A stretch of DNA of 40,366 nucleotides, taken from the NCBI GenBank assembly GCA_002774635.1, contig PEXU01000042.1:1-40366 (forward strand). Reading direction: 5' to 3'. The translations under genes and the position numbers were made by a program. How positions within the stretch are numbered: position 1 is the first letter of the stretch; each line of letters opens with the position of its first letter. Origin of the DNA: Candidatus Kerfeldbacteria bacterium CG08_land_8_20_14_0_20_40_16 (GTDB lineage: Bacteria; Patescibacteriota; Patescibacteriia; UM-FILTER-42-10). The notes beneath the pieces were generated by a model. It ran no database searches. It was not told where the DNA came from and saw only the letters and a program-made list of their open reading frames with translations. Shown one piece after another: positions 1 to 9,144 of the stretch.

Positions 1-9
1 TGCAGAATG

Positions 10-195
10 CATAATTTATAATGTATAATGATGGAAATCCCAAGTCTGAAATTCCAAATTCTAAATAAATTACAGTTTACAAATCACAAATTACAAGAGT
101 TTGGATTTTGAATATTGTGATTTAGAATTTATTTGGGATTTAGGATTTGTGATTTGGTGCTTTAAAAAATTATACATTATACATTTTAAATTATA
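10..195. repeat. AT-rich intergenic imperfect inverted repeat upstream of rfbB
   Basis: Arm 10-30 cataatttataatgtataatg is complementary to 175-195 cattatacattttaaattata (19/21). Between them are further mirrored words such as caaatcacaaat and attctaaat with their complements. Confidence 0.65.
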
Positions 196-197
196 AA
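192..197 (+). promoter_or_regulatory. -10-like box (TATAAA) 7 nt before the rfbB ATG
   Basis: tataaa at 192-197, ATG at 205. AT-rich context, so chance occurrence is possible. Confidence 0.3.
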
Positions 198-204
198 TTA
201 AATC

Positions 205-1215
205 ATGAAAATTTTAGTAACCGGCGGCGCGGGCTTTATCGGTTCCAACTTTATCCACTATTGGTTAAAAAACCACCCAGACGACAAAATAGTGAATCTG
301 GACAAGCTTACCTATTGCGGGAATTTAGAAAATCTAAAAGAAGTTGAATCTAATAAAAACTATCAGTTTGTAAAAGGTGATATCTGTGAGGGAGAATTGA
401 TCAATAAGGTGATGAAAGGAATTGATAAAGTAGTCCATTTTGCGGCGGAAAGCCACGTCGATCGTTCTATTCTGGAACCTTCTACTTTTATCCAAACAAA
501 CATTATTGGAACTCAAATCCTCCTGGAAGCGGCGTTAAAGAACGAGGTAAAGCATTTTCACCATATCTCAACGGATGAAGTGTTTGGCGCTCTGAAACTG
601 GATGATCCGGCCAAATTCAATGAGAATACCCGTTATGACCCTAGAAGCCCTTATTCTGCGTCTAAAGCGGCCTCAGACCACCTAGTGATGGCCTACCACA
701 TTACTTACGGTTTGCCGGTAACCATTACCAATACCTCTAACAACTACGGCCCCTATCAGTATCCTGAGAAACTTCTTCCCCTGGCAATTACCAATTTAAT
801 TGAAGGCAAGAAGGTTCCTATTTATGGAGACGGAAAATATGTCCGAGATTGGCTTTATGTGGAGGACCATTGCCGGGCGATTGACCTAGTTTTAACTAAA
901 GGAAGGATAGGGGAGACTTACTGCATTGGAGGCCTAACGGACGATGTCAATAATCTGGAGCTGATTAAAAAGGTATTAAAGATAATGGGCAAGGATGAAT
1001 CGGTGTTGGAATACGTTAAAGACCGGCTCGGCCATGATCGGCGCTATGCGGTGGACTGGAGCAAAGCCAAAAATGAGCTGGGCTATCAGCCGGAATGTGA
1101 TTTGGATACCTATCTGGAAAAAACCATCCAGTGGTATCAAGCAAATGAAAGCTGGTGGAAGCGTATAAAATCAGGCGAATACCAAGAATACTATCAAAGA
1201 CAGTATGGCAAGTAG
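205..1215 (+). CDS. rfbB: dTDP-glucose 4,6-dehydratase
   Basis: N-terminal MKILVTGGAGFIGSNF Rossmann motif, HFAAESHVDRSI, STDEVFG, YSASKAASDHLV (YxxxK), TNTSNNYGPYQYPEKLLPL. Confidence 0.97.
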   Translation: MKILVTGGAGFIGSNFIHYWLKNHPDDKIVNLDKLTYCGNLENLKEVESNKNYQFVKGDICEGELINKVMKGIDKVVHFAAESHVDRSILEPSTFIQTNIIGTQILLEAALKNEVKHFHHISTDEVFGALKLDDPAKFNENTRYDPRSPYSASKAASDHLVMAYHITYGLPVTITNTSNNYGPYQYPEKLLPLAITNLIEGKKVPIYGDGKYVRDWLYVEDHCRAIDLVLTKGRIGETYCIGGLTDDVNNLELIKKVLKIMGKDESVLEYVKDRLGHDRRYAVDWSKAKNELGYQPECDLDTYLEKTIQWYQANESWWKRIKSGEYQEYYQRQYGK

Positions 1216-1272
1216 CTCATTGTCAGTTTATATTCCATTTTATTACTGGGTTAAGTAAGATTGATAATTTTC

Positions 1273-1380
1273 AATTTACAATTTTACAATTTCCAATAAA
1301 TTATCAATGATTTAATTTTCAAACAGAAAAGAATACTAAAATATTAAGTTTGGAAATTGAAAATTGTAATATTGTAAATT
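1273..1380. repeat. AT-rich intergenic inverted repeat between rfbB and rfbD
   Basis: aatttacaattttacaattt (1273-1292) versus aaattgtaatattgtaaatt (1361-1380): 19/20 reverse complementary, 68-nt spacer. Confidence 0.7.
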
Positions 1381-1459
1381 CAATGAAAATTAAAAATTAG
1401 AAATTGTAAATTTTCAGAAACACCTAATTCATGAGCAGCTCTAAATAATATTTAATTAA

Positions 1460-2287
1460 ATGGCCACAAAGTGTCTTATCTTAGGAGCTAAAGGAATGCT
1501 TGGAACAGAGCTTTCTTTTATTTTTAGAGATTATCACCCTATTCTTTGGGATCGGGCAGAACTTGATATTACCATTGAAAATGATGTGGAAGAAAAAATC
1601 GAAAAGCTTAAACCGCAGCTGATTATCAATTCCGCCGCTTACACCAATGTTGATGGAGCGGAAACTAATCAAGAAGTGGCAAATAAGGTTAACGGAGAGG
1701 CGGTTGGTTATTTGGCAAGAGTAGCGAAAGAACTGGATGCCGTGCTAATCCATTATTCCACAGATTATGTTTTTGATGGCAAGAATAAGGAAGGGTACAA
1801 AGAAAATGACCCAACAAACCCAATTAATGCTTATGGTCAGTCGAAATTAATCGGCGAAAAAGCTCTCCGGGAGAATTGCCGTCGTTATTATTTAATCAGA
1901 ACATCCTGGCTTTATGGCAAGATTGGAAATAATTTTGTTGAGACAATAATCCGATTGGGTAAAGAAAAAAATGAGGTGAGAGTAGTGAATGATCAGTTTG
2001 GGAAACCGACCTATGCCGTTGATTTAGCCCAAAGAACTCGGGAATTAGTAGAGGAAAGAAAAGAATATAATATTTACCACATTACCAATGAAGGCGTCAC
2101 TTCTTGGTATGGTTTTGCCAAAGAAATCTATAAACAAATAGGATTGACTACCAAAGTCATTCCGGTGGGAACTTCAGAATTTCCTCGGCCGGCCCAACGG
2201 CCTAATTATTCCAGCCTGATCAATACCAAATTGACGCCGTCCCGCCACTGGAAAGAAGCGTTAGCAGAATATTTTGCTAAGCGTTAA
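1460..2287 (+). CDS. rfbD: dTDP-4-dehydrorhamnose reductase
   Basis: GAKGMLGTEL, HYSTDYVFDGKNKEGYKENDPTNPINAYGQSKLIGE, RTSWLYG motifs. Confidence 0.95.
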   Translation: MATKCLILGAKGMLGTELSFIFRDYHPILWDRAELDITIENDVEEKIEKLKPQLIINSAAYTNVDGAETNQEVANKVNGEAVGYLARVAKELDAVLIHYSTDYVFDGKNKEGYKENDPTNPINAYGQSKLIGEKALRENCRRYYLIRTSWLYGKIGNNFVETIIRLGKEKNEVRVVNDQFGKPTYAVDLAQRTRELVEERKEYNIYHITNEGVTSWYGFAKEIYKQIGLTTKVIPVGTSEFPRPAQRPNYSSLINTKLTPSRHWKEALAEYFAKR

Positions 2288-2291
2288 ATTT

Positions 2292-3644
2292 TCATTTTAG
2301 TTCCAGCTGGTAAAGCCTGGTGGGATTATTTTTAGACCCTTTAAAAATAATCCTAGCTTGTTTAACATCAACCATAAAATCGCTATTCGGGCAGTTGACC
2401 AGGTCAATAACATTTCTTTTATCTCGGCTGTCCAATTCGATTGTTTTTATAGTCTCGGCTTGATAGAAAACGATCCAGGCGGGATCGTAATTCCAAGCCA
2501 CATTCTCGATTGGTTCGCTGGATCGAATCAGTAATTCCTGTCCCTCTGTTTCTAAATCCAAAACCCAAATTTCAAATTCATTATAAAAGATGATTTTTTT
2601 CTGATCAGGTGACCAATTGAATCCTAAAACGCTGGGATTTAATTGTTTTAAATTAATGGCTAGTTCTCCTTGAAGTTCAATCAGGGATAGTTGATGATTA
2701 TTGCTTAAAAGAGTCAAAAAATGATTCGCTCCGTTTTCTAAAGAATACTCAGTGCTGCAGGGCAAGGTTAGCAACTCTTGCCTGTTTAATTTGCCATCCA
2801 AACCAGTTTTTTCAAGAAGACACTTTTTTTGATCGCGGTAGAGGTAATAAACGTTTTTGGAAAAAATAGTATAATCTTGGATCAAATCGTCAATTATTAA
2901 TTTTGAACTATTTTTAGCTAAATCAATTTCGTACAGTTTTCCATCACATAATCCGTAGATAGCCTCACTTCCCGATGGAGCTTTAAGCGTGGAAAAATTT
3001 AAAGCGCTAATTTTGCTTAGCGCTAAAGGTTTCTGATTAGTTTTAAGAAAAATTATCTGGTAATCCCGTTTGTTATCTTGCTCCTGCCATAGAAAAAGGT
3101 AACTATTATTTTCGGAAAAAGAAAAAGAATAGCTCCCGTTTTGCACCAAGGGTAATCTAGTAATCTCAGAAGAGTCACTTAACCTTTGCAGCACAAAATA
3201 AAGTTTGTTTTGTTCATTTTTCGTTAAATAAGCAAGGGAAGAATTATCCGGAGAAATTTTAAACTGGTCGATCTGCTCATCCAATAACAAACTGGGAGAG
3301 GAATTTTTAAACAAAGTGATTCTGTTAGTCAGCGTGGCCTGATTGGGAAAAACTAGGAGTTTCTTTTCCCACTCATAGTAACTCTCTTTCTTAATTGTAA
3401 TTTGGTATTCCTGGGGAGGAAGATTCTTAATTATGGCCTGGGTTTTATTCTTAATTGTTTTGCCGTTTAAGACAATTGTGGCATCGCGGGGATTGGAATC
3501 AACGTTAAGGACGCCCGTTCTCACGATCTGGCCTTTTTTAAAGTCGTAACGATACCCTTCGGTATAAAAAATCAATAAGGGAGCGATTAGAATAAAAACG
3601 ATTACAAAGGTATAAGCGTAAATTCGACGGTATTTTAGTTCCAT
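2292..3644 (-). CDS. PEGA-domain protein with TolB/WD40-like beta-propeller region, single N-terminal TM
   Basis: N-terminal TM helix, then VLNVDSNPRDATIVLNGKTIKNKTQAIIKNLPPQEYQITIKKESYYEWEKKL (PEGA pattern) and repeated blade-like segments (FNWSPDQKKIIFYN). Confidence 0.8.
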   Translation of the reverse strand: MELKYRRIYAYTFVIVFILIAPLLIFYTEGYRYDFKKGQIVRTGVLNVDSNPRDATIVLNGKTIKNKTQAIIKNLPPQEYQITIKKESYYEWEKKLLVFPNQATLTNRITLFKNSSPSLLLDEQIDQFKISPDNSSLAYLTKNEQNKLYFVLQRLSDSSEITRLPLVQNGSYSFSFSENNSYLFLWQEQDNKRDYQIIFLKTNQKPLALSKISALNFSTLKAPSGSEAIYGLCDGKLYEIDLAKNSSKLIIDDLIQDYTIFSKNVYYLYRDQKKCLLEKTGLDGKLNRQELLTLPCSTEYSLENGANHFLTLLSNNHQLSLIELQGELAINLKQLNPSVLGFNWSPDQKKIIFYNEFEIWVLDLETEGQELLIRSSEPIENVAWNYDPAWIVFYQAETIKTIELDSRDKRNVIDLVNCPNSDFMVDVKQARIIFKGSKNNPTRLYQLELK

Positions 3645-3724
3645 TTTGACCAGATTTTATTTAGTGGTAAGATATAGACATTAGGCAGTTGCAATATTTG
3701 TTATTGTAACATATTTTGAGTAAT

Positions 3725-3730
3725 TATAAA
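3725..3730 (+). promoter_or_regulatory. -10-like box (TATAAA) 7 nt before the murA ATG
   Basis: tataaa 3725-3730, ATG 3738, no Shine-Dalgarno between. Confidence 0.35.
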
Positions 3731-3737
3731 TTTTTTT

Positions 3738-5048
3738 ATGGAAAAATTCGTTATCAACGGCGGTCAAAAACTAAAAGGAGAAATCAAAGTTTTGGGAGCG
3801 AAAAACGCCGCTACCCCGATTCTTTCCGCAGCGATGATTGCGAAAACACCCTCCCTAATTCGAAACGTTCCTGATATCGGAGATGTCCGAAAAATATTGA
3901 AAATTTTTAAAAAAGCAGGGGCAAAAGTGGAATGGCAAGGAAAGGGAACCGTAAAAATTGAACCGGCTTTGCTTGATGTTTCCAAGATTGATCAAGATTT
4001 GGTTTGTCAAATGAGATCTTCTAGTTATCTTTTGGGAACAATTGCCATCCAGATGGGGGAACTGACTATTCCGTTGCCGGGCGGCTGTAAGCTAGGAACC
4101 AGGCCAATGGACGCCCACTTTCTAGCCTTAAAGGAATTGGGGGTAAAAATTACCCAAAAAGGAAACTACTATCATTTTAATGCCAAAAAAATACATGGGG
4201 GTGAGATCGTAATGAGTGAAATGAGTGTCAGCGGCACGGCTAATGCTATTCTCGCCGCGGCCCAGATTGAAGAAGAAGTAAAGATTTATAATGCGGCGGC
4301 TGAACACTATATTCAAGATCTTTGCTGGTTTTTAGAGCAGGCAGGAGTCCAAATAACCGGCATCGGCACCCACGAACTGCTTATCAAAGGAAGCGATCAA
4401 CTGGCGGGGGCGGATTACGCCATCATCCCTGACCCGATTGAAACGGGAACTTTTGTTGCTTTGGGAGCGGCGACACAGTCAAATTTAACAATCAAAGATG
4501 TCGCCGTTGATTTTATGCGGCTGGAATTCCAAAAATTTAAAGAAGCAAATGTTCAGTATGCCGTCAGGAATAAGCGGCTTTCCGCTAACAAAAAATATTA
4601 CCTTTATGATTTAGAAACAAAGCCCTCCCCCTTAAAAGCAGTTAAAAAGGTGAATACTATGCCATATCCAGGATTCACCTCTGACCTTTTGCCTCCTTTT
4701 GCCGTTATGCTTACTCAAGCCAAGGGAACTTCCCTAATTCACGAGTGGATGTATGAAGGCCGTCAGAAATATCTTGACGAGCTAATAAAAATGGGAGCGA
4801 ATATTACTATTTGTGATCCCCATCGAGCAGTAATCGTCGGCCCCACGCCCTTGCAGGGAACCGACATGACCAGTTTTGACATCCGCGCCGGAGCCACTCT
4901 CGTGGTAGCGGCAATAGTGGCTAAAGGAGAAAGCCGAATTTTAGGTATTGAGCAGATCGACCGAGGGTATGAGAGGCTCGAAGAACGCTTAAAAAAGATT
5001 GGAGTCGATATTTTAAGAATAAAAGAACAAAATGGAAGATTATCATAA
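3738..5048 (+). CDS. murA: UDP-N-acetylglucosamine 1-carboxyvinyltransferase
   Basis: LKGEIKVLGAKNAATPILSAAMI, MRSSSYLLGTIAIQMGELTIPLPGGCKLGTRPMDAH, GTFVALGAA, MPYPGFTSDLLPPFAV, RAGATLVVAAIVAKGES. Confidence 0.98.
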   Translation: MEKFVINGGQKLKGEIKVLGAKNAATPILSAAMIAKTPSLIRNVPDIGDVRKILKIFKKAGAKVEWQGKGTVKIEPALLDVSKIDQDLVCQMRSSSYLLGTIAIQMGELTIPLPGGCKLGTRPMDAHFLALKELGVKITQKGNYYHFNAKKIHGGEIVMSEMSVSGTANAILAAAQIEEEVKIYNAAAEHYIQDLCWFLEQAGVQITGIGTHELLIKGSDQLAGADYAIIPDPIETGTFVALGAATQSNLTIKDVAVDFMRLEFQKFKEANVQYAVRNKRLSANKKYYLYDLETKPSPLKAVKKVNTMPYPGFTSDLLPPFAVMLTQAKGTSLIHEWMYEGRQKYLDELIKMGANITICDPHRAVIVGPTPLQGTDMTSFDIRAGATLVVAAIVAKGESRILGIEQIDRGYERLEERLKKIGVDILRIKEQNGRLS

Positions 5049-6282
5049 AGCACGGCCATTAATTAGACGTTCCCTGAAGATTTACCTTAATCTCATTGTT
5101 ATTTTAGCGGTGTTTTTAACCGGCGTATTGATTGGTGCCTGGAAAGTAAACCAAATTACGCCTTATCAAGCGGCCGAAGCAATAATCAATAAGGCAACTT
5201 CTCATTTATCAACGGAGAAAGTAGATTTCAACATATTTTGGAAAGCATGGGATATCGTTCAGAATAAATATGTTGGTCGCCCAGTCGATGAAAGAAACCT
5301 TTTTTATGGAGCAATGTCTGGTTTGGTGGCAAGCCTGCAGGATCCTTATTCTGTTTTCTTTAATCCCGATCTAACCCAAGCCTTTAATCAGGAGATCAGC
5401 GGTACTTTTGATGGGATTGGCATTGAAATTGGAATAAAGAAGAATCAATTGGTGGTTATTGCCCCCCTGCCCGATTCACCCGCCGAAAAAACTGGTATTT
5501 TAGCCGGCGACAAAATCATGAAAATTGACAGTGTTGATACTAACACCATCACAATTGATACCGCCGTTAATTTAATTAGAGGAAAGGAAGGCACGACCGT
5601 TAATTTGTTAATTGAAAGAGAAGGCGAGAATGAGCCGTTGTCTTTTACCGTTACCCGCGAGGTGATCAAAGTCCAGTCCATCACCTGGGAGATAATCGAC
5701 AGCAATATTGCTTATCTTAAGATTTCCCATTTCAACGAGGACACAGAAAAGAACTTTCAAAAAGCAATTAATGAAATTATTTTAAAAGAACCTAAAGGCA
5801 TTATTTTAGATCTTAGAAACAATCCCGGTGGGTATTTAGATGTTGCCATCGACATCACCGGATCGTTTGTCGAAAAAGAGAAAATAGTGGTGATTGAAGA
5901 TTATGGGGATGGTCGCCGGACCGAATACAAATCTGATGATGGGGGCAGTTTGTCGAACTATCCCGTTGTTGTTTTGGTTAACAACGGTAGTGCCTCAGCG
6001 TCAGAAATTATGGCTGGTGCGCTCCAGGATTATGGAGTTGCTACCATTGTGGGCGAACAAACTTTTGGTAAAGGGTCAGTACAGGAGTTAACAGAATTTT
6101 CTGATGGTTCTTCCCTAAAGCTTTCCGTTGCTAAATGGTTGACTCCCACCGGTCGTTCTATTAATGAAGAAGGAATCAAGCCTGATGTTGAAGTTAAGCT
6201 TTCCGAAGACGATTATAATAGTGATCGTGATCCTCAACTGGAAAAAGCGATCGAAATTTTAACAGGGAGTAGCAATAGTTAA
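5032..6282 (+). CDS. ctpA: S41 family C-terminal processing peptidase (CtpA-like) with PDZ domain
   Basis: N-terminal TM, PDZ GIGIEIGIKKNQLVVIAPLPDSPAEKTGILAGDKI, catalytic region LVNNGSASASEIMAGALQDYGVATIVGEQTFGKGSVQ. Overlaps the murA 3' end by 17 bp. Confidence 0.96.
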   Translation: MEDYHKARPLIRRSLKIYLNLIVILAVFLTGVLIGAWKVNQITPYQAAEAIINKATSHLSTEKVDFNIFWKAWDIVQNKYVGRPVDERNLFYGAMSGLVASLQDPYSVFFNPDLTQAFNQEISGTFDGIGIEIGIKKNQLVVIAPLPDSPAEKTGILAGDKIMKIDSVDTNTITIDTAVNLIRGKEGTTVNLLIEREGENEPLSFTVTREVIKVQSITWEIIDSNIAYLKISHFNEDTEKNFQKAINEIILKEPKGIILDLRNNPGGYLDVAIDITGSFVEKEKIVVIEDYGDGRRTEYKSDDGGSLSNYPVVVLVNNGSASASEIMAGALQDYGVATIVGEQTFGKGSVQELTEFSDGSSLKLSVAKWLTPTGRSINEEGIKPDVEVKLSEDDYNSDRDPQLEKAIEILTGSSNS

Positions 6283-6298
6283 ATTAAAATTTAGCGTA

Positions 6299-6577
6299 AT
6301 GGAAAGAGCAAGAGTTTTTTTAAAAATATACGGACAAGTACAAGGAGTAAGTTTTCGGTACTATGCTCAAAATATTGCGCGAAAATTGAAATTGAGAGGC
6401 TGGGCAAAAAACGAAATTGATGGCACAGTTATTATTGAAGCAGAAGGGAAAGTTGAGAAGCTGAAGGAACTGATAAAATGGTGCCATAATGGGCCTGCCC
6501 TGGCGGCTGTTGAAAAAGTTGATGTTCAATGGAAAGAATTCAAAGGTGATTTAGGGAAATTTGAAGTGCAATTTTAA
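6299..6577 (+). CDS. acyP: acylphosphatase
   Basis: IYGQVQGVSFRYYAQNIARKLKLRGWAKNEIDGTVIIEAEG matches the acylphosphatase signature. Confidence 0.95.
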   Translation: MERARVFLKIYGQVQGVSFRYYAQNIARKLKLRGWAKNEIDGTVIIEAEGKVEKLKELIKWCHNGPALAAVEKVDVQWKEFKGDLGKFEVQF

Positions 6578-6588
6578 TTAAATTGAAT

Positions 6589-6594
6589 TATAAT
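6589..6594 (+). promoter_or_regulatory. consensus -10 box TATAAT 9 nt before the rplI ATG
   Basis: tataat 6589-6594, ATG 6604. Predicted TSS about 6601, leaving a 0-4 nt leader. -35 is weak. Confidence 0.4.
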
Positions 6595-6603
6595 TAATAA
6601 ATT

Positions 6604-7056
6604 ATGAAGGTAATTTTTCTGCAAAACGTATCGGCTCGCGTTAGAAAAGGACAAGTTAAGAATGTTTCCGATGGATACGCTCGAAATTACTTGTTGCCCA
6701 AAAAACTGGCCATTCCCTTTACTAAACAGGAAGAACAAAAATTAGCCAGAATTAGCGAGCAGCGGACTAACGAAGATAACGCCAAGCAAAAATTTTTTGA
6801 GGAAGCAGTTACGAAACTGAACGGTCAAATTATTTATTTTGAAGTCAAAGCCAGTGAGGATGGTACATTATATGGGGGATTAAGTAAGAAGGATTTAGTT
6901 GAAAAAATTGAAAAATTGTTTAAAATAAATATCAAAGAAGAAATAATCCAGCTAGAAAAACCCCTAAAGAAAATTGGTCAGCACAAGCTAAAATTGCAAT
7001 TTACTCCTGATCTTGTAGTTGAAGTTATTGTCGAGCTGAAAAGATCAACTAAATAA
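6604..7056 (+). CDS. rplI: 50S ribosomal protein L9
   Basis: MKVIFLQNVSARVRKGQVKNVSDGYARNYLLPKKLAIP, and C-terminal LGQHKLKLQFTPDLVVEVIVEL-type ending. Confidence 0.95.
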   Translation: MKVIFLQNVSARVRKGQVKNVSDGYARNYLLPKKLAIPFTKQEEQKLARISEQRTNEDNAKQKFFEEAVTKLNGQIIYFEVKASEDGTLYGGLSKKDLVEKIEKLFKINIKEEIIQLEKPLKKIGQHKLKLQFTPDLVVEVIVELKRSTK

Positions 7057-7066
7057 AGCAGACTTT

Positions 7067-7096
7067 TTGTTTAAAAAGAGAAGTATTTTTTATAAA
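7067..7096 (+). promoter_or_regulatory. sigma70-like promoter of pyrG (TTGTTT-N18-TATAAA)
   Basis: -35 7067-7072, -10 7091-7096, ATG at 7102, so the predicted TSS is essentially at the start codon. Confidence 0.45.
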
Positions 7097-7101
7097 ATTC
7101 C

Positions 7102-8739
7102 ATGCCCAAAGCTAAAACTTCAAAATACATATTCGTCGTCGGCGGGGTAATGTCTTCCGTCGGCAAGGGGATTACCTGTGCCTCAATTGCCAAAATTTTA
7201 CAAAGTAAGGGATTCCGAGTAGCCACGGTTAAATGCGATATGTATGTGAATATTGATGCTGGCACAATCAGACCCACGGAACACGGTGAAGTGTTTGTCG
7301 GTGAAGACGGCATTGAAGCCGACCAGGATTTAGGAAATTATGAACGCTTTACTGATAACAACTGTACCGCCGAGAACTACATTACAACGGGACAGGTTTA
7401 TCAGGAAGTAATTAGAAGGGAAAGAAATCTTGAATATGATGGTGAAGACGTAGAGGTGGTTCCCGATATCCCTAATGAAATTATTCGCAGGATAAAACTG
7501 GCCTCCCGCCGAAACAAAGCAGAAATTACCGTGGTGGAGATTGGAGGAACCGTAGGCGAGTATCAAAACATTTTATTTTTGGAAGCGGGTAGAATGATGA
7601 AGTTAAAATATCCATCAGATGTGATTTTTGTTTTGGTGAGTTATCTACCGATCCCAAAGAAAATTGGAGAGATGAAGACAAAACCCACCCAATACGCCGC
7701 GCGCACTTTAAATTCCGCTGGCATCCAAGCTGATTTTATTATTTGTCGTTCCGAAAAGACGCTGGATGAACCAAGAAGAGATCGGCTGGCAATATTCTGC
7801 AGTATCGAGAAGGGGAACGCCATCTCTAATCCTGATCTTGACTCGATCTATGAAGTCCCCGTTGTTTTTGAAAAAGAACACTTAGGCGAAAAGATTTTAA
7901 GTAAATTTAATCTAAAAGCAAAGCAAAATGACCTTAAGGAATGGAGACGGCTGGTTAAAACGATTAAGACCGCGGAAAAGGAAATAAAGATTGGGATAGT
8001 TGGTAAATATTTTGGTACGGGCAAGTTTACTTTGGCGGATTCCTATATTTCTGTTATTGAAGCAATAAAACATGCCTGTTGGTATCATAAGCGTAAACCC
8101 ATCCTCACTTGGATCGATTCTGCCGAATACGAAAAGAATCCCCAAAAAATACGAGAATTAAGTAAATATGATGGGATTATTGTACCGGGCGGCTTTGGTT
8201 CCAGAGGAATCGAAGGGATTATTCGGGCCATCCGCTATGTAAGAGAGCACAAAATTCCTTACTTGGGGTTATGTTATGGAATGCAGCTTGCCACTATTGA
8301 GATTGCTCGGAATGTTTTAGGCTTAAGAAAGGCTAATTCTCTGGAAATTGACCCCAAAACCCCTCATCCGGTCATTCATTTGAATCCTTATCAAAAAAAG
8401 AATATTCAAACAAAAAGCTACGGTGCTACCATGAGACTGGGCGCTTACCCTTGTGTGTTAGAGCCAGAATCATTAAGTTATAAGGCCTATAAAACAAATA
8501 AAGTTTTGGAGCGACATCGACACCGTTATGAATTTAATAACAGCTACAAAGCTAATTTAGCCAAAGCGGGCGTAAGGTTCGCCGGTATTTGCCCGATCAA
8601 TAATCTGGTAGAAATAATGGAATTAGTTGATCATCCTTGGTTTGTGGGGGTACAATTCCATCCTGAATTTAAATCGAGACCGCTGAATCCACATCCTCTT
8701 TTTAGAGAATTTGCGGCAGCTTGTCTGAAAGAAAAATAG
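7102..8739 (+). CDS. pyrG: CTP synthase
   Basis: KYIFVVGGVMSSVGKGITCASIAKILQSKGF, PTEHGEVFVGEDGIEADQDLGNYERF, glutaminase GLCYGMQLATIEIARN, QFHPEFKSRP. Confidence 0.98.
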   Translation: MPKAKTSKYIFVVGGVMSSVGKGITCASIAKILQSKGFRVATVKCDMYVNIDAGTIRPTEHGEVFVGEDGIEADQDLGNYERFTDNNCTAENYITTGQVYQEVIRRERNLEYDGEDVEVVPDIPNEIIRRIKLASRRNKAEITVVEIGGTVGEYQNILFLEAGRMMKLKYPSDVIFVLVSYLPIPKKIGEMKTKPTQYAARTLNSAGIQADFIICRSEKTLDEPRRDRLAIFCSIEKGNAISNPDLDSIYEVPVVFEKEHLGEKILSKFNLKAKQNDLKEWRRLVKTIKTAEKEIKIGIVGKYFGTGKFTLADSYISVIEAIKHACWYHKRKPILTWIDSAEYEKNPQKIRELSKYDGIIVPGGFGSRGIEGIIRAIRYVREHKIPYLGLCYGMQLATIEIARNVLGLRKANSLEIDPKTPHPVIHLNPYQKKNIQTKSYGATMRLGAYPCVLEPESLSYKAYKTNKVLERHRHRYEFNNSYKANLAKAGVRFAGICPINNLVEIMELVDHPWFVGVQFHPEFKSRPLNPHPLFREFAAACLKEK

Positions 8740-8756
8740 ATTTTGGGTAAATAAAG

Positions 8757-8783
8757 AAGGCGTTTTACCAAACACCTTTTTTA
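8757..8783. terminator. bidirectional intrinsic terminator between convergent pyrG and rpmA
   Basis: aaggcgttt (8757-8765) / aaacacctt (8770-8778), 4-nt loop, one mismatch (a G-U pair on the minus-strand RNA). Followed by tttttt on +. Confidence 0.75.
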
Positions 8784-8794
8784 TTTGCCAGTTA

Positions 8795-9079
8795 TTATTG
8801 CCTCTGGGGAATAACTTCGACCACTTTAGTGGTTCTTAATTTTCCATCAAATTTTTTCAGCTTTTTTTTCTTAAAAACAACCTGTCCAGCGGTTAAGGCA
8901 AATAAAGTATCGTCGGCCCCTTTTGCTACATTTTTGCCAGGATGGAATTTTGTTCCTCGCTGTCGAACAATAATCATTCCGGCTTGAGCAAATTGATTGC
9001 CGCCAATTTTTACTCCTAATCGTTTTGATTGAGAATCTCGCCCTAGTTGAGTCGATCCTCCTGCTTTAGTATGCGCCAT
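8795..9079 (-). CDS. rpmA: 50S ribosomal protein L27
   Basis: [62 protein letters not shown]. Confidence 0.98.
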   Translation of the reverse strand: MAHTKAGGSTQLGRDSQSKRLGVKIGGNQFAQAGMIIVRQRGTKFHPGKNVAKGADDTLFALTAGQVVFKKKKLKKFDGKLRTTKVVEVIPQRQ

Positions 9080-9104
9080 ATCCTTAAGTTAATAATTTAA
9101 TCTC

Positions 9105-9133
9105 ATAGTAAATCATGTATTAAGAGCTGTCAA
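9105..9133 (-). promoter_or_regulatory. sigma70-like promoter of rpmA (TTGACA-N17-TACTAT)
   Basis: Minus strand: TTGACA at 9133-9128, 17-nt spacer, TACTAT at 9110-9105, 25 nt before the rpmA ATG. Confidence 0.65.
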
Positions 9134-9144
9134 TATATCGCAAA

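Noticed and set aside
1216-1459. Possible tRNA or structured ncRNA in the rfbB-rfbD spacer
   Set aside because: Very AT-rich with no cloverleaf, T-loop GTTCRA or CCA-end pattern; better described as an inverted repeat.
4763-5059. 98-aa minus-strand ORF
   Set aside because: Antisense to murA and the ctpA start; no motif; shadow ORF.
5894-6091. 65-aa plus-strand ORF inside ctpA
   Set aside because: Out-of-frame within the conserved S41 catalytic region.
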